A DNA stretch of 64,000 nt from Mycobacterium palustre (lineage in GTDB: Bacteria; Actinomycetota; Actinomycetes; Mycobacteriales; Mycobacteriaceae): positions 1 to 64,000 of the forward strand of contig NZ_LQPJ01000070.1 in the NCBI RefSeq assembly GCF_002101785.1. Direction: 5' to 3'. The notes beneath the pieces are model-generated. The model made no database searches and was not told where the DNA came from. It saw only the letters and a program-made list of their open reading frames with translations. Below, in pieces: positions 48,621 through 60,235 of the stretch. A program made the translations under genes and the position numbers. The stretch's first letter is position 1. Each line of letters starts with the position of its first letter.

Positions 48621-49559
48621 TCACCGCCCGACGATGATGACAGTCTTGCCGGGTCGCCGGCCCGGCCGCCGGCCGCTTTCGAACGCCTCGCGGCCCTGGC
48701 CGAGCGGGAACGTCGCGGCGATTTCCACGCGCAGCCGCCCGCCGTCCACGAGGGTCGCGAGTTCGCCGAGCTGATCCCGGTTCGGCGTCACGATGAAGAA
48801 CGTCGCCGAGACGCCGTACTCGTCGGCCTTGCCTTCGGGCGGGGGTGCCGACAGCGTGATCAGCCGCCCGCCGCGGCGCAGCACGCCGAAGGAGCGCTTT
48901 AGCGTCTCGCCGCCGACGGTGTCGATCACGACGTCATAGGGCCCGCTGTCGTCGAACGCCTCGGTGCGCACGTCGATCACGCGCTGCGCGCCGAAACCGC
49001 TGAGCAACTGGCGGGCGTCGCTGCGGACGGTGGCGGTGACGCGGGCGCCGAGGCCGGCGGCCAGCTGGACCGTCAGAGCGCCGACGCCGCCCGCGCCGCC
49101 GAGCACGAGCACCGCCTCGCCGGGCCGGACCGCGGCGTGGTCGACGAGGGCCTGCAAGGCGGTGAGCCCCGCCAGCGGCAGCGCCGCGGCCACGGCGTGC
49201 GACGCGGTCGACGGCTTGGCGGCGACGTCGGCGGCGGGGACGGCGACGAATTCGGCCGCCGCGCCGTCACGCTCGAAATCGATCAGCCCGTACACCTCGT
49301 CACCGGGGGCGAAATCCGTTACCCCCGAGCCGGTTTCGGCCACGACGCCTGAGACCTCGTGCGACGGGATGATCGGGGTGCGGTCGGCGCCGTCACGGGT
49401 CCAGGTCTCGTCCCAGGTCAGCTCGTCGAAGGTGATCGCCGCGGCGCGCACCTCGACCAGCACCTCGCCGGCGGCGGCGACCGGCACCGGCGCGCGCTCG
49501 ACGACCAGCACCTCGGGGCCGCCGCGGCGGTGCGCGCGCAGCGCGGTCATCTCGGTCAC
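48621..49559 (-). CDS. NADP-dependent quinone oxidoreductase-like (MDR) dehydrogenase
   Basis: The 312-residue medium-chain dehydrogenase/reductase has an N-terminal GroES-like domain and a Rossmann domain with [18 protein letters not shown]. No zinc-site Cys cluster is seen, so it fits the quinone reductase branch. The GTG at 49559 overlaps the ung stop (GTGA). An ATG three codons in (49550) is also possible. The C-terminus ends KTVIIVGR. It is part of a thiL-DUF1330-ung-dehydrogenase run; no M. tuberculosis counterpart here is known to me. Confidence 0.85.
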   Translation of the reverse strand: MTEMTALRAHRRGGPEVLVVERAPVPVAAAGEVLVEVRAAAITFDELTWDETWTRDGADRTPIIPSHEVSGVVAETGSGVTDFAPGDEVYGLIDFERDGAAAEFVAVPAADVAAKPSTASHAVAAALPLAGLTALQALVDHAAVRPGEAVLVLGGAGGVGALTVQLAAGLGARVTATVRSDARQLLSGFGAQRVIDVRTEAFDDSGPYDVVIDTVGGETLKRSFGVLRRGGRLITLSAPPPEGKADEYGVSATFFIVTPNRDQLGELATLVDGGRLRVEIAATFPLGQGREAFESGRRPGRRPGKTVIIVGR

Positions 49560-50239
49560 GGCAGCCTCCAATCGATCGGCTCGGCGCCCATCGAGGTCAG
49601 CAGCTCGTTGGCGCGGCTGAACGGACGCGAACCGAAGAAACCGCGCGCCGCCGACAGCGGTGACGGGTGCGGCGACTCGATCGCCACGCAATTGCCCTCG
49701 GCCAGAATGGGTTTGAGCGTCGACGCGTCGCGGCCCCACAAAATTGCCACCAGCGGGCGCGCCCGCTCGGCCAGCGCGCGGATCGCACACTCGGTCACCG
49801 CCTCCCAGCCCTTCCCGCGATGCGACGCCGGGTTGTTGGGGCGCACGGTGAGGACCCTGTTTAACAGCATCACCCCGCGCTGCGCCCACGGCGTCAGGTC
49901 ACCGGACGAGGGCGGCGGGTGCCCGAGGTCGGCGGTGTATTCGTCGAAGATGTTGGCCAGGCTGCGCGGCAGGGGACGCACCTCGGGCGCGACCGAAAAG
50001 CTCAGGCCCACAGCGTGTCCCGGCGTCGGATAGGGGTCCTGACCGACGATCAACACCCGGACGTCGTCGAACGGATAGGTGAAGGCGCGCAACACGTTCG
50101 GGCCCGCGGGCAGGTACCGGCGCCCGGCCGCGAGCTCGGCGCGCAGGAACTGCCCCATCTGGGCGACCTTATCGGCCACCGGCTTGAGCGCGTCCGCCCA
50201 GCCCGGCTCGACGAGTTCGCTCAGCGGGCGCGCCGTCAT
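49556..50239 (-). CDS. ung: Uracil-DNA glycosylase
   Basis: The 227-residue family-1 enzyme excises uracil from DNA. Motif [22 protein letters not shown] holds the catalytic Asp. LLNRVLTVR and [19 protein letters not shown] form the uracil pocket and His motif. Start ATG at 50239 overlaps the DUF1330 stop by four bases. Confidence 0.97.
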   Translation of the reverse strand: MTARPLSELVEPGWADALKPVADKVAQMGQFLRAELAAGRRYLPAGPNVLRAFTYPFDDVRVLIVGQDPYPTPGHAVGLSFSVAPEVRPLPRSLANIFDEYTADLGHPPPSSGDLTPWAQRGVMLLNRVLTVRPNNPASHRGKGWEAVTECAIRALAERARPLVAILWGRDASTLKPILAEGNCVAIESPHPSPLSAARGFFGSRPFSRANELLTSMGAEPIDWRLP

Positions 50240-50526
50240 CGCAGCCCCCGCACCAGCAGCACCACCGTGTCGGCGCCCGCGCGGCGGTCCTTCGAAATCT
50301 CTTGGTATTCAGGCGATTGCGCCCAGCCGTAAAATGCCGCCTCGTCGGGAAACGACATCAACACCAGCTTCTCGCGGTCCCAGGAGCCCTCGACGACCGT
50401 CGGCGACTCGTCGGCGGCCAGCAGCGTGCCGGGATGACGGCGAAAGACGTCGAAGAACCGCGCCTGGTACCGGTCGTAGGCCGCACGGTCGGAAAACCTC
50501 AGCTGGGCGATGGCGTAGACGGTCAC
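50236..50526 (-). CDS. DUF1330 family small protein
   Basis: The 96-residue ferredoxin-like/dimeric alpha-beta barrel protein has the DUF1330 pattern ([17 protein letters not shown] and [21 protein letters not shown]). Function unknown; family members are often stray oxygenase-like proteins. The GTG at 50526 overlaps the thiL stop (GTGA), deciding the start. M. tuberculosis has an insertion sequence in this neighbourhood instead. Confidence 0.8.
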   Translation of the reverse strand: MTVYAIAQLRFSDRAAYDRYQARFFDVFRRHPGTLLAADESPTVVEGSWDREKLVLMSFPDEAAFYGWAQSPEYQEISKDRRAGADTVVLLVRGLR

Positions 50527-51509
50527 GTTGACATCACCGGGCCACCCAAGTACGAGACCCAGCCGGCGTAGCCGCCGAACTCCGCCCCGTCGACGAGCAC
50601 GCGCGCCGGCCCGTCGAGCACCCGGCCGATCTCGCGCCACCCGGCGGGCACCGGACCGGCGAAACAGGCCACCAGGGCGTGGTCTTCGCCGCCGGCCAGC
50701 ACCCACGGCCACGGGTCCTCGCCCGCCGCGCGGGCCGCCTCATCCAGCGCGTCGCGATCGGCGCGCAGCGCCGCGGTGGACAGGTCGATCGTCACCGCCG
50801 ACGCCTCGGCGACGTGGCGCAGGTCGGCGATCAGGCCGTCGGAGACGTCGATCATCGCCCGCGCCCCCGCGTCGGCGGCCACCACCCCCTGGCCGTACGG
50901 CGGCTGCGGCACCAGATGACGACGCCGCAGGTCGTCGAACTCGTGAATGTCTTTGCGCCACAACGCATATCCGGCGGAAGAGCGGCCCAGATCACCCGTC
51001 ACGGCGACCGCCGAGCCGGCCGTAGCCCCCGACCGCAACACCGGCCGGCGGCCGTCGAGGTCGCCCAGCACCGTCACCGACAGCACCCACTGCGGGCAGC
51101 TGACCAGGTCACCGCCGGCGATGCCGGCACCGACCCGCCCGGCCTCCTCCCACATTCCGTCGATCAGCGCGTCCACCTGCGCCGCGGGCGTGTCACCGGG
51201 CGCCCCGAAGCCGACCACGAAGGCCGTCGGCCGGGCGCCCATCGCCTCGATGTCGGCGGCGTTCTGGGCGATCGCCTTGCGGCCGACGTCGTGGGGCGTC
51301 GACCAGTCCAGCCGAAAGTGCCGATCCTGCACCAGCACATCGGTCGAGACCACGGCGCGGCCGTCGCGTGCCGAAACCACCGCCGCGTCGTCGCCGGGCC
51401 CGAGCAGCACCTGGGCGGGCTGCCGGCGGCCGCGTACCGCCCGATCGATGACGGCGAACTCGCCAAGCTGTTGCAGCGTGGGCGATTCTGACGATTCGTC
51501 GTCTCGCAC
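50523..51509 (-). CDS. thiL: Thiamine-monophosphate kinase
   Basis: The 328-residue enzyme converts thiamine monophosphate to the diphosphate with ATP. It has LLGPGDDAAVV, STDVLVQDRHF, MGARPTAFVVGFGAP and IDVSDGLIADLRH, all ThiL signatures. GGAGG a few bases before the GTG at 51509 marks the start; the longer open frame reaching 52022 overlaps the divergent gene. It leads the thiL-DUF1330-ung-dehydrogenase operon. Confidence 0.95.
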   Translation of the reverse strand: MRDDESSESPTLQQLGEFAVIDRAVRGRRQPAQVLLGPGDDAAVVSARDGRAVVSTDVLVQDRHFRLDWSTPHDVGRKAIAQNAADIEAMGARPTAFVVGFGAPGDTPAAQVDALIDGMWEEAGRVGAGIAGGDLVSCPQWVLSVTVLGDLDGRRPVLRSGATAGSAVAVTGDLGRSSAGYALWRKDIHEFDDLRRRHLVPQPPYGQGVVAADAGARAMIDVSDGLIADLRHVAEASAVTIDLSTAALRADRDALDEAARAAGEDPWPWVLAGGEDHALVACFAGPVPAGWREIGRVLDGPARVLVDGAEFGGYAGWVSYLGGPVMST

Positions 51510-51614
51510 GCCGCCTCCTTCGGCCGGTTCGAGGTCACCGACCTGCGGTAAGTTGGGTTCTTCGGACCGCGCCAGTCTAGAGCGCCGCGACGATGAGGAG
51601 GAGGTCCGCGGGCG

Positions 51615-52184
51615 GTGCCGACCGACCCCGAAACCCGTTCCGCCGCCGATACGGGACCGCCGCGCGCCGCGATCATCGCCGCAATCGCGGTGGCCGCCGC
51701 GGCGATCGGCGTAGTCCTGGCCGTCGCGGCCACCCGCCAGGCGCGGCCGCAACCAGTGGTCCTGCCGGGGTTTCCGGCGCCGCAGGCGAGCAGCGCGCCG
51801 TGCCGCGCGCTGTCCGACGCGCTGCCGCAGCGGCTCGGCGACTATCAGCGAACGCAGCTCGCGCAGCCCGCGCCCCCGGGCGCGGCGGCCTGGCGAGCCG
51901 GGGCCGACGGGCAGCCGGTGGTGTTGCGCTGCGGGCTCGACCGCCCCGCCGAGTTCGTGGTCGGTTCCCCGATCCAGGTCGTCGACCGGGTGCAGTGGTT
52001 CGAGGTAACGAGCGGCCCGCAATCCGGCGGTGACGGCCGATCGACCTGGTACGCGGTGGACCGGTCGGTGTACGTGGCGCTGACGCTGCCGCCGGGCTCC
52101 GGGCCGACGCCGATCCAGCAGATATCCGAGGTGATCGATCGCGCCCTCGCGGCGGTGCCCATCAATCCCGCCGAGCCCCGGTAG
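51615..52184 (+). CDS. DUF3515 family membrane-anchored protein (Rv2980-like)
   Basis: The 189-residue protein has one N-terminal helix at about 18-42 (AAIIAAIAVAAAAIGVVLAVA), then an extracytoplasmic domain with conserved Cys in SAPCRAL and LRCGL. Function unknown. The GTG at 51615 follows GGAGGAGG about eight bases upstream. It is divergent from thiL. The stop at 52184 is just upstream of the 55-bp repeats. Confidence 0.84.
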   Translation: MPTDPETRSAADTGPPRAAIIAAIAVAAAAIGVVLAVAATRQARPQPVVLPGFPAPQASSAPCRALSDALPQRLGDYQRTQLAQPAPPGAAAWRAGADGQPVVLRCGLDRPAEFVVGSPIQVVDRVQWFEVTSGPQSGGDGRSTWYAVDRSVYVALTLPPGSGPTPIQQISEVIDRALAAVPINPAEPR

Positions 52185-52192
52185 CGCTTGTC

Positions 52193-52357
52193 AGACCCAT
52201 GGTGGCGACCCGCCGCGCCCGGCTACGCCGCGCTTGCGATCGCCACGAGACCCATGGTGGCGACCCGCCGCGCCCGGCTACGCCGCGCTTGCGATCGCCA
52301 CTAGACCCATGGTGGCGACCCGCCGCGCCCGGCTACGCCGCGCTTGCGATCGCCACT
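52193..52357 (-). repeat. MIRU-like repeat, three 55-bp units (locus B)
   Basis: Three head-to-tail 55-bp units begin agacccatggtgg (52193, 52248, 52303) and are almost identical. On the minus strand each has arms GTGGCGATC and GGTCGCCAC, with the inner hairpin CGGC-GTA-GCCG. The array reaches the ddlA stop codon (52356-52358). It belongs to the same family as 34696-34803 and 36141-36250. Confidence 0.86.
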
Positions 52358-53468
52358 AGCGCAGGCCCACACCCCGCGCCAACGCCGTCTCGACCATCGT
52401 CGCGAGCAAGGTGGGATAGTCGACGCCGCTGGCCGCCCACATCCTCGGGTACATCGAGATCGTGGTAAACCCCGGCATCGTGTTGATCTCGTTGATGATC
52501 GGGCCGTCCTCGGTGAGAAAGAAGTCGACCCGGGCCAGGCCCTGGCAGTCGATGGCCCTGAACGCCCGGATCGCCAATTGGCGCACCGCACCGGCGACGT
52601 CGTCGTCGATCTTGGCCGGCACGTCCAATTCGGCTGCGTCGTCGAGGTATTTCGTGGCGAAGTCGTAAAACGAATCCTCGCGCCCCCGCACCCCGGCCAC
52701 CCGGATCTCGCCGACCGTGCTGGCTTGCACTGTGCCGTCGGGCATTTCGAGCACGCCGCATTCCAGCTCGCGACCGTTGATCGCCGCCTCGACGATCACC
52801 TTGGGATCGTGGCGGCGCGCATGGGCGACCGCCGCGGGCAGCTCGTCCCAGCTCGAAACCCGGCTCACGCCGATCGACGAGCCGCCGCGCGCGGGTTTGA
52901 CGAACACCGGCAAACCCAGCCTCCGGCACCCGTCGAGCTCTGGTGCGGACCGCGACGGCCGCAGCACCGCGTGCGGTCCGATCGGAAGGCCCTCGGCGGC
53001 AAGCAGTTTCTTGGTGAACTCCTTGTCCATGCCCACGGCGCTGGCCAGCACGCCGGCGCCGACGTAGGGCACCCCCGCCAATTCGAGCAGCCCCTGGATG
53101 GTGCCGTCCTCGCCGTAGGGGCCGTGCAGCACCGGGAACACCACGTCGACGGACGCCAACACCTCGCTGGCGCCGGGCGAAAGCGACACCAGCTGGCCGC
53201 TTCGCCGCGGATCCGCCGGCAGGGCCAGCTCGGTCCCCGATTCCGCGGTCACCTCGGGCAGCCGGCGGTCGGTGATCGCCAGCGCCCGGGGATCGCCGTC
53301 GGTCAACACCCACGACCCCTCCGGGGTGATGCCGACCGCGATCACGTCGAACCGCTGCGGGTCCAGGTTGCGCAGGATGCTGCCCGCCGACACGCACGAA
53401 ATCGCGTGCTCGTTGCTGCGCCCGCCGAACACGACGGCGACACGCACGCGGCTGGCGCTGGCACTCAC
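52356..53468 (-). CDS. ddlA: D-alanine--D-alanine ligase
   Basis: The 370-residue ATP-grasp ligase makes the D-Ala-D-Ala dipeptide for peptidoglycan. [16 protein letters not shown] and [18 protein letters not shown] are typical substrate/ATP-binding regions. The metal site is in [23 protein letters not shown]. The stop codon overlaps the MIRU-like array. Its start is 76 bp downstream of the gpsA stop. Confidence 0.97.
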   Translation of the reverse strand: MSASASRVRVAVVFGGRSNEHAISCVSAGSILRNLDPQRFDVIAVGITPEGSWVLTDGDPRALAITDRRLPEVTAESGTELALPADPRRSGQLVSLSPGASEVLASVDVVFPVLHGPYGEDGTIQGLLELAGVPYVGAGVLASAVGMDKEFTKKLLAAEGLPIGPHAVLRPSRSAPELDGCRRLGLPVFVKPARGGSSIGVSRVSSWDELPAAVAHARRHDPKVIVEAAINGRELECGVLEMPDGTVQASTVGEIRVAGVRGREDSFYDFATKYLDDAAELDVPAKIDDDVAGAVRQLAIRAFRAIDCQGLARVDFFLTEDGPIINEINTMPGFTTISMYPRMWAASGVDYPTLLATMVETALARGVGLR

Positions 53469-53544
53469 AACCTTCAGAGGCTACCGGGTGAGCGGACCTC
53501 GGGTCGGGCTCCGGGCCGCTAGCTGCGGTTTTCGCCGCGCGGGC

Positions 53545-54576
53545 TCACTCGGGCTTGGTCCTGCGGCCGAGCAGCAGCGCCATCGCCTCGTCCACCGACA
53601 GCCCCTTGTGGCACACCCGGTGCACGGCGTCGGTCAGCGGCATCTCCACGTCGTAACTGGACGCCAGGGCCAGCACCGCCTCGCAGGACGTCACCCCCTC
53701 GACGACGTGTCCGTCGCGGGCCTGCATCGCCGACTCCATCGTTCCGCCACGGCCCAGGCATTCGCCGAACGACCGGTTGCGCGAGTGCGGCGACGTACAC
53801 GTGGCGACCAAATCACCCACGCCGGCCAGCCCGGCCAGCGTCGCGCCCTTGGCGCCCAGCGCCATGCCCAGCCGCATGATCTCGGCCAGGCCCCGGGTGA
53901 TGATGGCCGCCGCGGTGTTTTCGCCCAGCCCGACGCCGGCCGCCATCCCGCAGGCCAGGGCGATGATGTTCTTGCACGCCCCGCCGGTCTCCGTGCCGAC
54001 CACGTCGCTGTTGGTGTAGGGGCGGAAGTACCCGCTGTTCAGCATGCGCTGGACGGCAACGGCCCGGCCGGAGTCGCTGCACGCCACGACCGTGGCCGCG
54101 GGCTGACACTGGGCGATCTCGCTGGCCAGGTTGGGGCCCGAGATGACCGCGACCTGTGCGGGGTCCACGCCGGTCACCGACAGGATCACCTGGCTCATGC
54201 GCATGAGCGTGCCGAGCTCGATTCCCTTGGCCAAGCTGACCAGCGTCGCGCCGTCGGCCACCAGCGGCGCCCAGGCCTCGAGGTTGGCCCGCATCGTCTG
54301 GGCCGGCACGCCCAGCAGGACGGTCGACGCGCCGCGCAGCGCCTCGCCGGCGTCGGTGGTGGCACGGATTCCGGCAGGCAGCAACGTGCCGGGCAGGTAT
54401 GCCGCGTTGTATCGGGTGGCGTTGATCTCCTCGGCAACGTCGGATCGCCGCGCCCAGAGAATCACCTCGGTCCCGGGTCCGCCGGCGTCGACGAGCACCT
54501 TGGCCAGCGCCGTGCCCCAGGCACCGGCGCCCATCACCGCGACGGCACCGTCCGCACCGGGCCTCGTGCCGGCCAT
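53545..54576 (-). CDS. gpdA2: Glycerol-3-phosphate dehydrogenase [NAD(P)+]
   Basis: The 343-residue enzyme reduces dihydroxyacetone phosphate to glycerol-3-phosphate for phospholipid synthesis. N-terminal [13 protein letters not shown] is the dinucleotide-binding loop. Catalytic Lys is in [15 protein letters not shown]. The first 12 residues vary between species. gpdA2-ddlA order is conserved in mycobacteria. It is divergent from fbiD with 119 bp between starts. Confidence 0.95.
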   Translation of the reverse strand: MAGTRPGADGAVAVMGAGAWGTALAKVLVDAGGPGTEVILWARRSDVAEEINATRYNAAYLPGTLLPAGIRATTDAGEALRGASTVLLGVPAQTMRANLEAWAPLVADGATLVSLAKGIELGTLMRMSQVILSVTGVDPAQVAVISGPNLASEIAQCQPAATVVACSDSGRAVAVQRMLNSGYFRPYTNSDVVGTETGGACKNIIALACGMAAGVGLGENTAAAIITRGLAEIMRLGMALGAKGATLAGLAGVGDLVATCTSPHSRNRSFGECLGRGGTMESAMQARDGHVVEGVTSCEAVLALASSYDVEMPLTDAVHRVCHKGLSVDEAMALLLGRRTKPE

Positions 54577-54626
54577 TCATCACCCCCGTCTGTCGTCGCG
54601 CGGCATCTGCAGCCGCTACACCTTAG

Positions 54627-55358
<732 letters not shown>

Positions 55359-55460
55359 CGATGCGGCATCGGCGCGCCGCCGCGGCAGCAAACCTGTCCG
55401 GCCGATGAACGCCACGCTAACGGCGAACGGATGGCCCCGCGACGCTGGCAGGCACGGCGG

Positions 55461-57656
55461 ATGATGAGCAATGATTCCAGGGTGACTGAAATTGAAGCCG
55501 AAGCGCGCCTCGACGAAACCGAATGGCGATCCGCCGACTCGGCCGTGGCGGCCCCGCCCGCGGCGACGCCCGCCGCCATCCATGACGCGCTGCCGGAGGA
55601 CCGTTACCTCAACCGCGAACTGAGCTGGCTGGACTTCAACGCGCGCGTGCTGGCCCTCGCCGACGACACTTCCCTGCCGCTGCTGGAGCGCGCCAAATTC
55701 TTGGCGATCTTCGCGTCCAACCTCGACGAGTTCTACATGGTTCGGGTCGCGGGCCTCAAGCGCCGCGACGAGATGGGGCTGTCGGTGCGCTCCGCCGACG
55801 GCCTGAGCCCGCGCGAACAGCTGGCCCGCATCGGCGAACAGACCCAGCGGATCGCGACCCGGCACGCCCGGGTGTTTTTGGATTCGGTGCGGCCGGCGCT
55901 GGCCGAGGAAGGCATCCGCATCGTCACGTGGGCCGATTTGGATCAAGCCGAACGCGACGAACTGTCGACCTATTTCAACGAGCAGGTCTTCCCGGTCCTG
56001 ACACCGCTGGCCGTCGACCCCGCTCACCCGTTCCCGTTCGTCAGCGGGCTCAGCTTGAATCTGGCGGTCACGGTGCGCCAGCCCGACGACGGCGGCACGC
56101 ATTTCGCGCGGGTCAAGGTGCCCAACAACGTCGACCGCTTCGTCGAACTCGAAGGCCGCGACGGCTTCGACGGGTCCGAGGGACACACGATAATCCGGTA
56201 CCTGCCAATGGAAGAGCTGATCGCGGCGTTCCTTCCGGTGTTGTTCCCCGGCATGGAGATCGTCGAGCATCACGCCTTTCGCATCACCCGCAACGCCGAC
56301 TTCGAGGTGGAAGAGGACCGCGACGAGGACCTGCTGCAGGCGCTGGAACGGGAGTTGGCGCGCCGGCGGTTCGGCCCCCCGGTGCGGCTCGAGGTCGCCG
56401 ACGACATGACCGAGAGCATGCTGGAGCTGCTGCTGCGCGAGCTCGACGTCAATCCCGACGACGTCATCGAAGTGCCTGGGCTTCTCGACCTTTCATCGCT
56501 GTGGCAGATTTACGCGCTGGACCGCCCGGCGCTCAAGGACCGCCCGTTCATCCCGGACACCCACCCCGCCTTCGTCGACCGCGAAACACCGAAGAGCATC
56601 TTCGCGACGCTGCGCGAAGGCGACGTGTTGGTTCATCATCCGTACGACTCGTTCTCGACCAGCGTGCAGCGCTTCATCGAGCAGGCCGCGGCCGACCCCA
56701 ATGTGCTGGCGATCAAGCAGACCCTGTACCGCACGTCCGGTGACTCGCCGATCGTCCGGGCGCTCATCGCCGCCGCCGAGGCCGGAAAGCAGGTCGTGGC
56801 GTTGGTGGAGATCAAGGCGCGCTTCGACGAACAGGCCAACATCCGCTGGGCCCGCACGCTTGAGCAGGCGGGCGTGCACGTGGTCTACGGCTTCGTCGGG
56901 CTGAAGACACATTGCAAGACCTGCCTGGTGGTGCGCCGCGAGGGGTCGACGATCCGGCGCTACTGCCACGTGGGGACCGGTAACTACAATGGCAAGACGG
57001 CGCGGCTCTACGAGGACGTGGGTCTGCTCACCGCCGCCCCCGACATCGGGGCCGACCTGACCGACCTGTTCAACTCGCTCACCGGCTACTCACGCAAGGT
57101 GTCCTACCGCAACCTCTTGGTGGCCCCGCACAGCATTCGGACCGGCATCATCGACCGCGTCGAGCGGGAGGTGGAGGCGCACCGCCAGCGCGGCGGGGGC
57201 CGGATCCGGCTCAAGATGAACGCTTTGGTCGACGAGCAGGTCATCGACGCCCTGTACCGCGCGTCGCAGGCCGGCGTGCGCGTCGAGATAGTGGTGCGCG
57301 GCATCTGCGCGCTGCGCCCGGGCGCGGAAGGCTTTTCGGAAAACATTTCCGTCCGCTCGATCCTGGGCCGGTTTTTGGAGCACTCGCGCATCATCCATTT
57401 CGAAAGCCTCAACGAGTTCTGGATCGGCAGCGCCGACATGATGCACCGCAATCTCGACCGGCGGGTCGAGGTGTTGGTTCAGGTCAAGGACCCAAGGCTC
57501 ACCGCGTATCTGAACGACTTGTTCGAGTCCGCTCTGGACCCGTCCACGCGATGCTGGGAGCTCGGGGCGGACGGGCAGTGGGCCGCGTCGCCGCAGGATG
57601 GCCACAGCGTGCGCGACCATCAGGAGTCACTGATGGAGCTGCACCGCAGCAGCTGA
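55461..57656 (+). CDS. ppk: Polyphosphate kinase 1
   Basis: The 731-residue enzyme makes polyphosphate from ATP. The N-terminal domain starts [20 protein letters not shown]; the head domain includes [11 protein letters not shown]. The autophosphorylated His is in [13 protein letters not shown] second catalytic-core region is [18 protein letters not shown]. The start was placed at ATG 55461 (MMSNDSRV), matching the family. An ATG ten codons upstream at 55431 has no better ribosome site. Confidence 0.96.
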   Translation: MMSNDSRVTEIEAEARLDETEWRSADSAVAAPPAATPAAIHDALPEDRYLNRELSWLDFNARVLALADDTSLPLLERAKFLAIFASNLDEFYMVRVAGLKRRDEMGLSVRSADGLSPREQLARIGEQTQRIATRHARVFLDSVRPALAEEGIRIVTWADLDQAERDELSTYFNEQVFPVLTPLAVDPAHPFPFVSGLSLNLAVTVRQPDDGGTHFARVKVPNNVDRFVELEGRDGFDGSEGHTIIRYLPMEELIAAFLPVLFPGMEIVEHHAFRITRNADFEVEEDRDEDLLQALERELARRRFGPPVRLEVADDMTESMLELLLRELDVNPDDVIEVPGLLDLSSLWQIYALDRPALKDRPFIPDTHPAFVDRETPKSIFATLREGDVLVHHPYDSFSTSVQRFIEQAAADPNVLAIKQTLYRTSGDSPIVRALIAAAEAGKQVVALVEIKARFDEQANIRWARTLEQAGVHVVYGFVGLKTHCKTCLVVRREGSTIRRYCHVGTGNYNGKTARLYEDVGLLTAAPDIGADLTDLFNSLTGYSRKVSYRNLLVAPHSIRTGIIDRVEREVEAHRQRGGGRIRLKMNALVDEQVIDALYRASQAGVRVEIVVRGICALRPGAEGFSENISVRSILGRFLEHSRIIHFESLNEFWIGSADMMHRNLDRRVEVLVQVKDPRLTAYLNDLFESALDPSTRCWELGADGQWAASPQDGHSVRDHQESLMELHRSS

Positions 57657-57729
57657 CGCCATGTGGTAGCTTTGCCAATCACGCCAACGGCCGGAGCGAC
57701 CCTAGCCGAATTGACCTGCAGGAGTTGAC

Positions 57730-58686
57730 TTGCCGACCCAGAACTCGTCCGCCGCTCGGCGCTCGGGGAGCAAGATCGTGTACGCCGCGGGCGCGGTGTT
57801 GTGGCGCCCGGCCCACCCCGATTCCGCGGGCCCGGACTTCGAGATCGCCCTGATCCATCGCCCGCGCTACGACGACTGGTCGCTGCCCAAGGGCAAAGTG
57901 GATCCCGGCGAGACGGCGCCCGTCGCCGCGGTGCGGGAGGTGGTGGAGGAGACCGGTCACCACGCCGTGCTCGGCAGGCGGCTCGACATGGTGAGCTACC
58001 CGATCGACCCACCCGCTCGAGGCGTCAAAAAGGTCTACTACTGGGCGGCGCGCAGCACCGGCGGCGAATTCGCCCCGGGCAGCGAGGTCGACGACTTGGT
58101 GTGGTTGCCCATCGCCGACGCCAACGACAAACTCACCTACAGCCACGACCGAAAGTTGTTGCGCCGCTTCGCAAAACACCCCGCGGACACGCGCACCGTG
58201 CTGGTCGTGCGGCATGGCACCGCCGGGCGGAAGTCGCGCTTCAAGGGCGACGACACCAAGCGGCCGCTGGACAAACGCGGCCTTGCCCAGGCCGAGGCGC
58301 TGGTTCCGCAGCTGCTGGCGTTCGGCGCCACCGAAGTGCACGCGGCCGACCGGCTGCGCTGCCAGCAGACCGTCGAACCGCTCGCCGAGGAACTCGGGGT
58401 GACGGTGCAGAACGAGCCCACACTGACCGAGGAGGCCTACGCCAAGAACCCCAAACGCGGCCGGCACCGGGTGCTGGAGATTGCCGAGGGGACGGGCACG
58501 CCGGTGATCTGCACGCAGGGCAAGGTGATTCCGAACCTGATCGAGTGGTGGTGCGACCGCGACGGGGTCAAGCCCGATAAGTCCCGCAACCACAAGGGCA
58601 GCACGTGGGTGCTGTCGCTGTCAGCCGGCCGGCTCATCGCCGCCGACCACATCGGCGGTGCGTTGGCCGCCAACGTGCGGGCCTAA
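57730..58686 (+). CDS. mutT1: 8-oxo-(d)GTP hydrolase MutT1 (Nudix plus histidine phosphatase)
   Basis: The 318-residue sanitising enzyme has an N-terminal Nudix domain with the full box [23 protein letters not shown] histidine-phosphatase domain follows ([11 protein letters not shown], then [20 protein letters not shown]). It hydrolyses oxidised guanine nucleotides. The start is TTG at 57730, after AGGAG with six-base spacing. ppk and mutT1 adjacency is conserved. Confidence 0.95.
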   Translation: MPTQNSSAARRSGSKIVYAAGAVLWRPAHPDSAGPDFEIALIHRPRYDDWSLPKGKVDPGETAPVAAVREVVEETGHHAVLGRRLDMVSYPIDPPARGVKKVYYWAARSTGGEFAPGSEVDDLVWLPIADANDKLTYSHDRKLLRRFAKHPADTRTVLVVRHGTAGRKSRFKGDDTKRPLDKRGLAQAEALVPQLLAFGATEVHAADRLRCQQTVEPLAEELGVTVQNEPTLTEEAYAKNPKRGRHRVLEIAEGTGTPVICTQGKVIPNLIEWWCDRDGVKPDKSRNHKGSTWVLSLSAGRLIAADHIGGALAANVRA

Positions 58687-58739
58687 CACGCGAATACCCT
58701 CCGGGTGGCTCCGGTGCCACCCCGAAGGGTATTCGCGTG
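58687..58739. terminator. Bidirectional hairpin between mutT1 and hupB
   Basis: The left arm 58687-58709 and right arm 58716-58739 are near-perfect inverted repeats, each about 23 bp, around a six-base loop (58710-58715). The only irregularities are near the tcc/ttcg positions. It begins two bases after the mutT1 TAA and ends 9 bp before the convergent hupB stop, exactly where a terminator serving both strands would sit. No clear U-run follows on either side, as is common in mycobacteria. Confidence 0.82.
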
Positions 58740-58748
58740 TGGAACTAC

Positions 58749-59399
58749 CTACTTGCGGCCGCGCCGCGAGGTGGCCTTCTTGGCAGGAGCCTTGCTGGCC
58801 GGCCTCTTTGACGCTGCCTTCTTGGCCGGGGCCTTGGTCGCGGCCTTCTTGGCGGGGGCCTTCTTGGCCGAAGTCGAGGCCTTGGTCGCCGCCTTCTTGG
58901 CCGGCGACTTGGTCGCGGCCTTCTTGGCCGGCGACTTGGTCGCCGCCTTCTTGGCCGGCGCCTTGGTCGCCGCCTTCTTGGCCGGCGCCTTGGTCGCGGC
59001 CTTCTTGGCCGGGGCCTTGGTCGCCGCCTTCTTCGCCGGCGACTTCTTGGCCGCCTTCTTGGCCGCGCCACCGCTTGCAACCACACCACGTTTCACGGCC
59101 GGTCCTTCCGCCGGGAGGCGCTGTGCGCCAGAGACAACCGCTTTGAATTGGGCACCGGGCCGGAACGCCGGGACCGACGTCGGCTTCACCTTCACCGTCT
59201 CACCGGTGCGCGGATTGCGGGCCACCCGCGCCGCGCGCCGACGCTGCTCGAACACACCGAACCCGGTAATGGTCACGCTGTCACCCTTATGCACCGCGCG
59301 CACAATGGTGTCGACGATATTCTCGACGGCAGCGGTCGCTTGCCGACGGTCCGAGCCCAATTTCTGTGTGAGCACGTCAATGAGCTCTGCTTTGTTCAT
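58749..59399 (-). CDS. hupB: DNA-binding protein HU homologue HupB
   Basis: The 216-residue nucleoid protein has an HU domain over residues 1-90 ([19 protein letters not shown], then [21 protein letters not shown]). A tail of about 105 residues follows, made of [13 protein letters not shown] repeats. The tail is typical of mycobacterial HupB and adds non-specific DNA binding. GGAGGG about seven bases before the ATG is the ribosome site. It ends in a GRK-rich stretch (ATSRRGRK). Confidence 0.97.
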   Translation of the reverse strand: MNKAELIDVLTQKLGSDRRQATAAVENIVDTIVRAVHKGDSVTITGFGVFEQRRRAARVARNPRTGETVKVKPTSVPAFRPGAQFKAVVSGAQRLPAEGPAVKRGVVASGGAAKKAAKKSPAKKAATKAPAKKAATKAPAKKAATKAPAKKAATKSPAKKAATKSPAKKAATKASTSAKKAPAKKAATKAPAKKAASKRPASKAPAKKATSRRGRK

Positions 59400-59613
59400 C
59401 CAAACCCTCCGAAGCTAGTGGTCCTCGTTTTGCGAACCGACTAGTGGACACGGTAAACCCTTACCCAGCAAATTTCCAAGAGCCACGCGCAATTTCACCG
59501 ACCGAACGGTCGATGTTTCGCAATCCGGTTGCCGCCCTTGACCGGTGGCGGGGCCGCAAAACCGGTCCGGTTTACTTAGCCGACCGAGAAGAAACCCGAT
59601 CCCCGTCGGCCCG

Positions 59614-60210
59614 TCACGGGGCGGGTAAGGTGCTCGGTTTCCACTGCGGACGCGCCGCCTCGAACGCCTCGATTTCGTCGAGTTTCCGCAGCGTAAGGGC
59701 TATATCGTCGAGACCCTCGAGCAGTCTGAAGGCGGTGTGGTCGTCAATCTTGAACGGCAGCACCGTCGTTCCCGCGGTGATATTTCGATCTTGAAGATTG
59801 GCAGTGATTTCCAAGCCGGGGCTCTGCTCGATCAGCTTCCAAAGCAGTTCCACGCCGTCTTGGGAAACTTCGGCCGCCAGGAGGCCCGCTTTGCCCGCGT
59901 TGCCCCGAAAAATGTCACCAAATCGAGACGAGATGACGACCCGGAACCCGTAGTCCATGAGCGCCCACACCGCGTGCTCACGCGACGAGCCGGTGCCGAA
60001 ATCGGGTCCGGCAACCAGAACCGAGCCCCGATCAAAGGGGCTGAGATTGAGCACGAATGAGGGATCCGACCGCCACGAAGCGAACAAGCCGTCCTCGAAA
60101 CCGGTTCGGGTTACCCGCTTCAGAAAGACCGCGGGAATGATCTGGTCGGTGTCGACATTGGACCGGCGCAGCGGCACGCCAATACCGGTGTGGGTGCGAA
60201 AGGCTTCCAT
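59614..60210 (-). CDS. leuD: 3-isopropylmalate dehydratase small subunit
   Basis: The 198-residue subunit completes isopropylmalate isomerase with LeuC (leucine pathway). It has [35 protein letters not shown] and [15 protein letters not shown]. The gene lies 25 bp downstream of leuC. Upstream of hupB there are about 210 bp, which include the hupB promoter. Confidence 0.97.
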   Translation of the reverse strand: MEAFRTHTGIGVPLRRSNVDTDQIIPAVFLKRVTRTGFEDGLFASWRSDPSFVLNLSPFDRGSVLVAGPDFGTGSSREHAVWALMDYGFRVVISSRFGDIFRGNAGKAGLLAAEVSQDGVELLWKLIEQSPGLEITANLQDRNITAGTTVLPFKIDDHTAFRLLEGLDDIALTLRKLDEIEAFEAARPQWKPSTLPAP

Positions 60211-60235
60211 CTCGTCCTCGATTCGGTGTGGTCTC

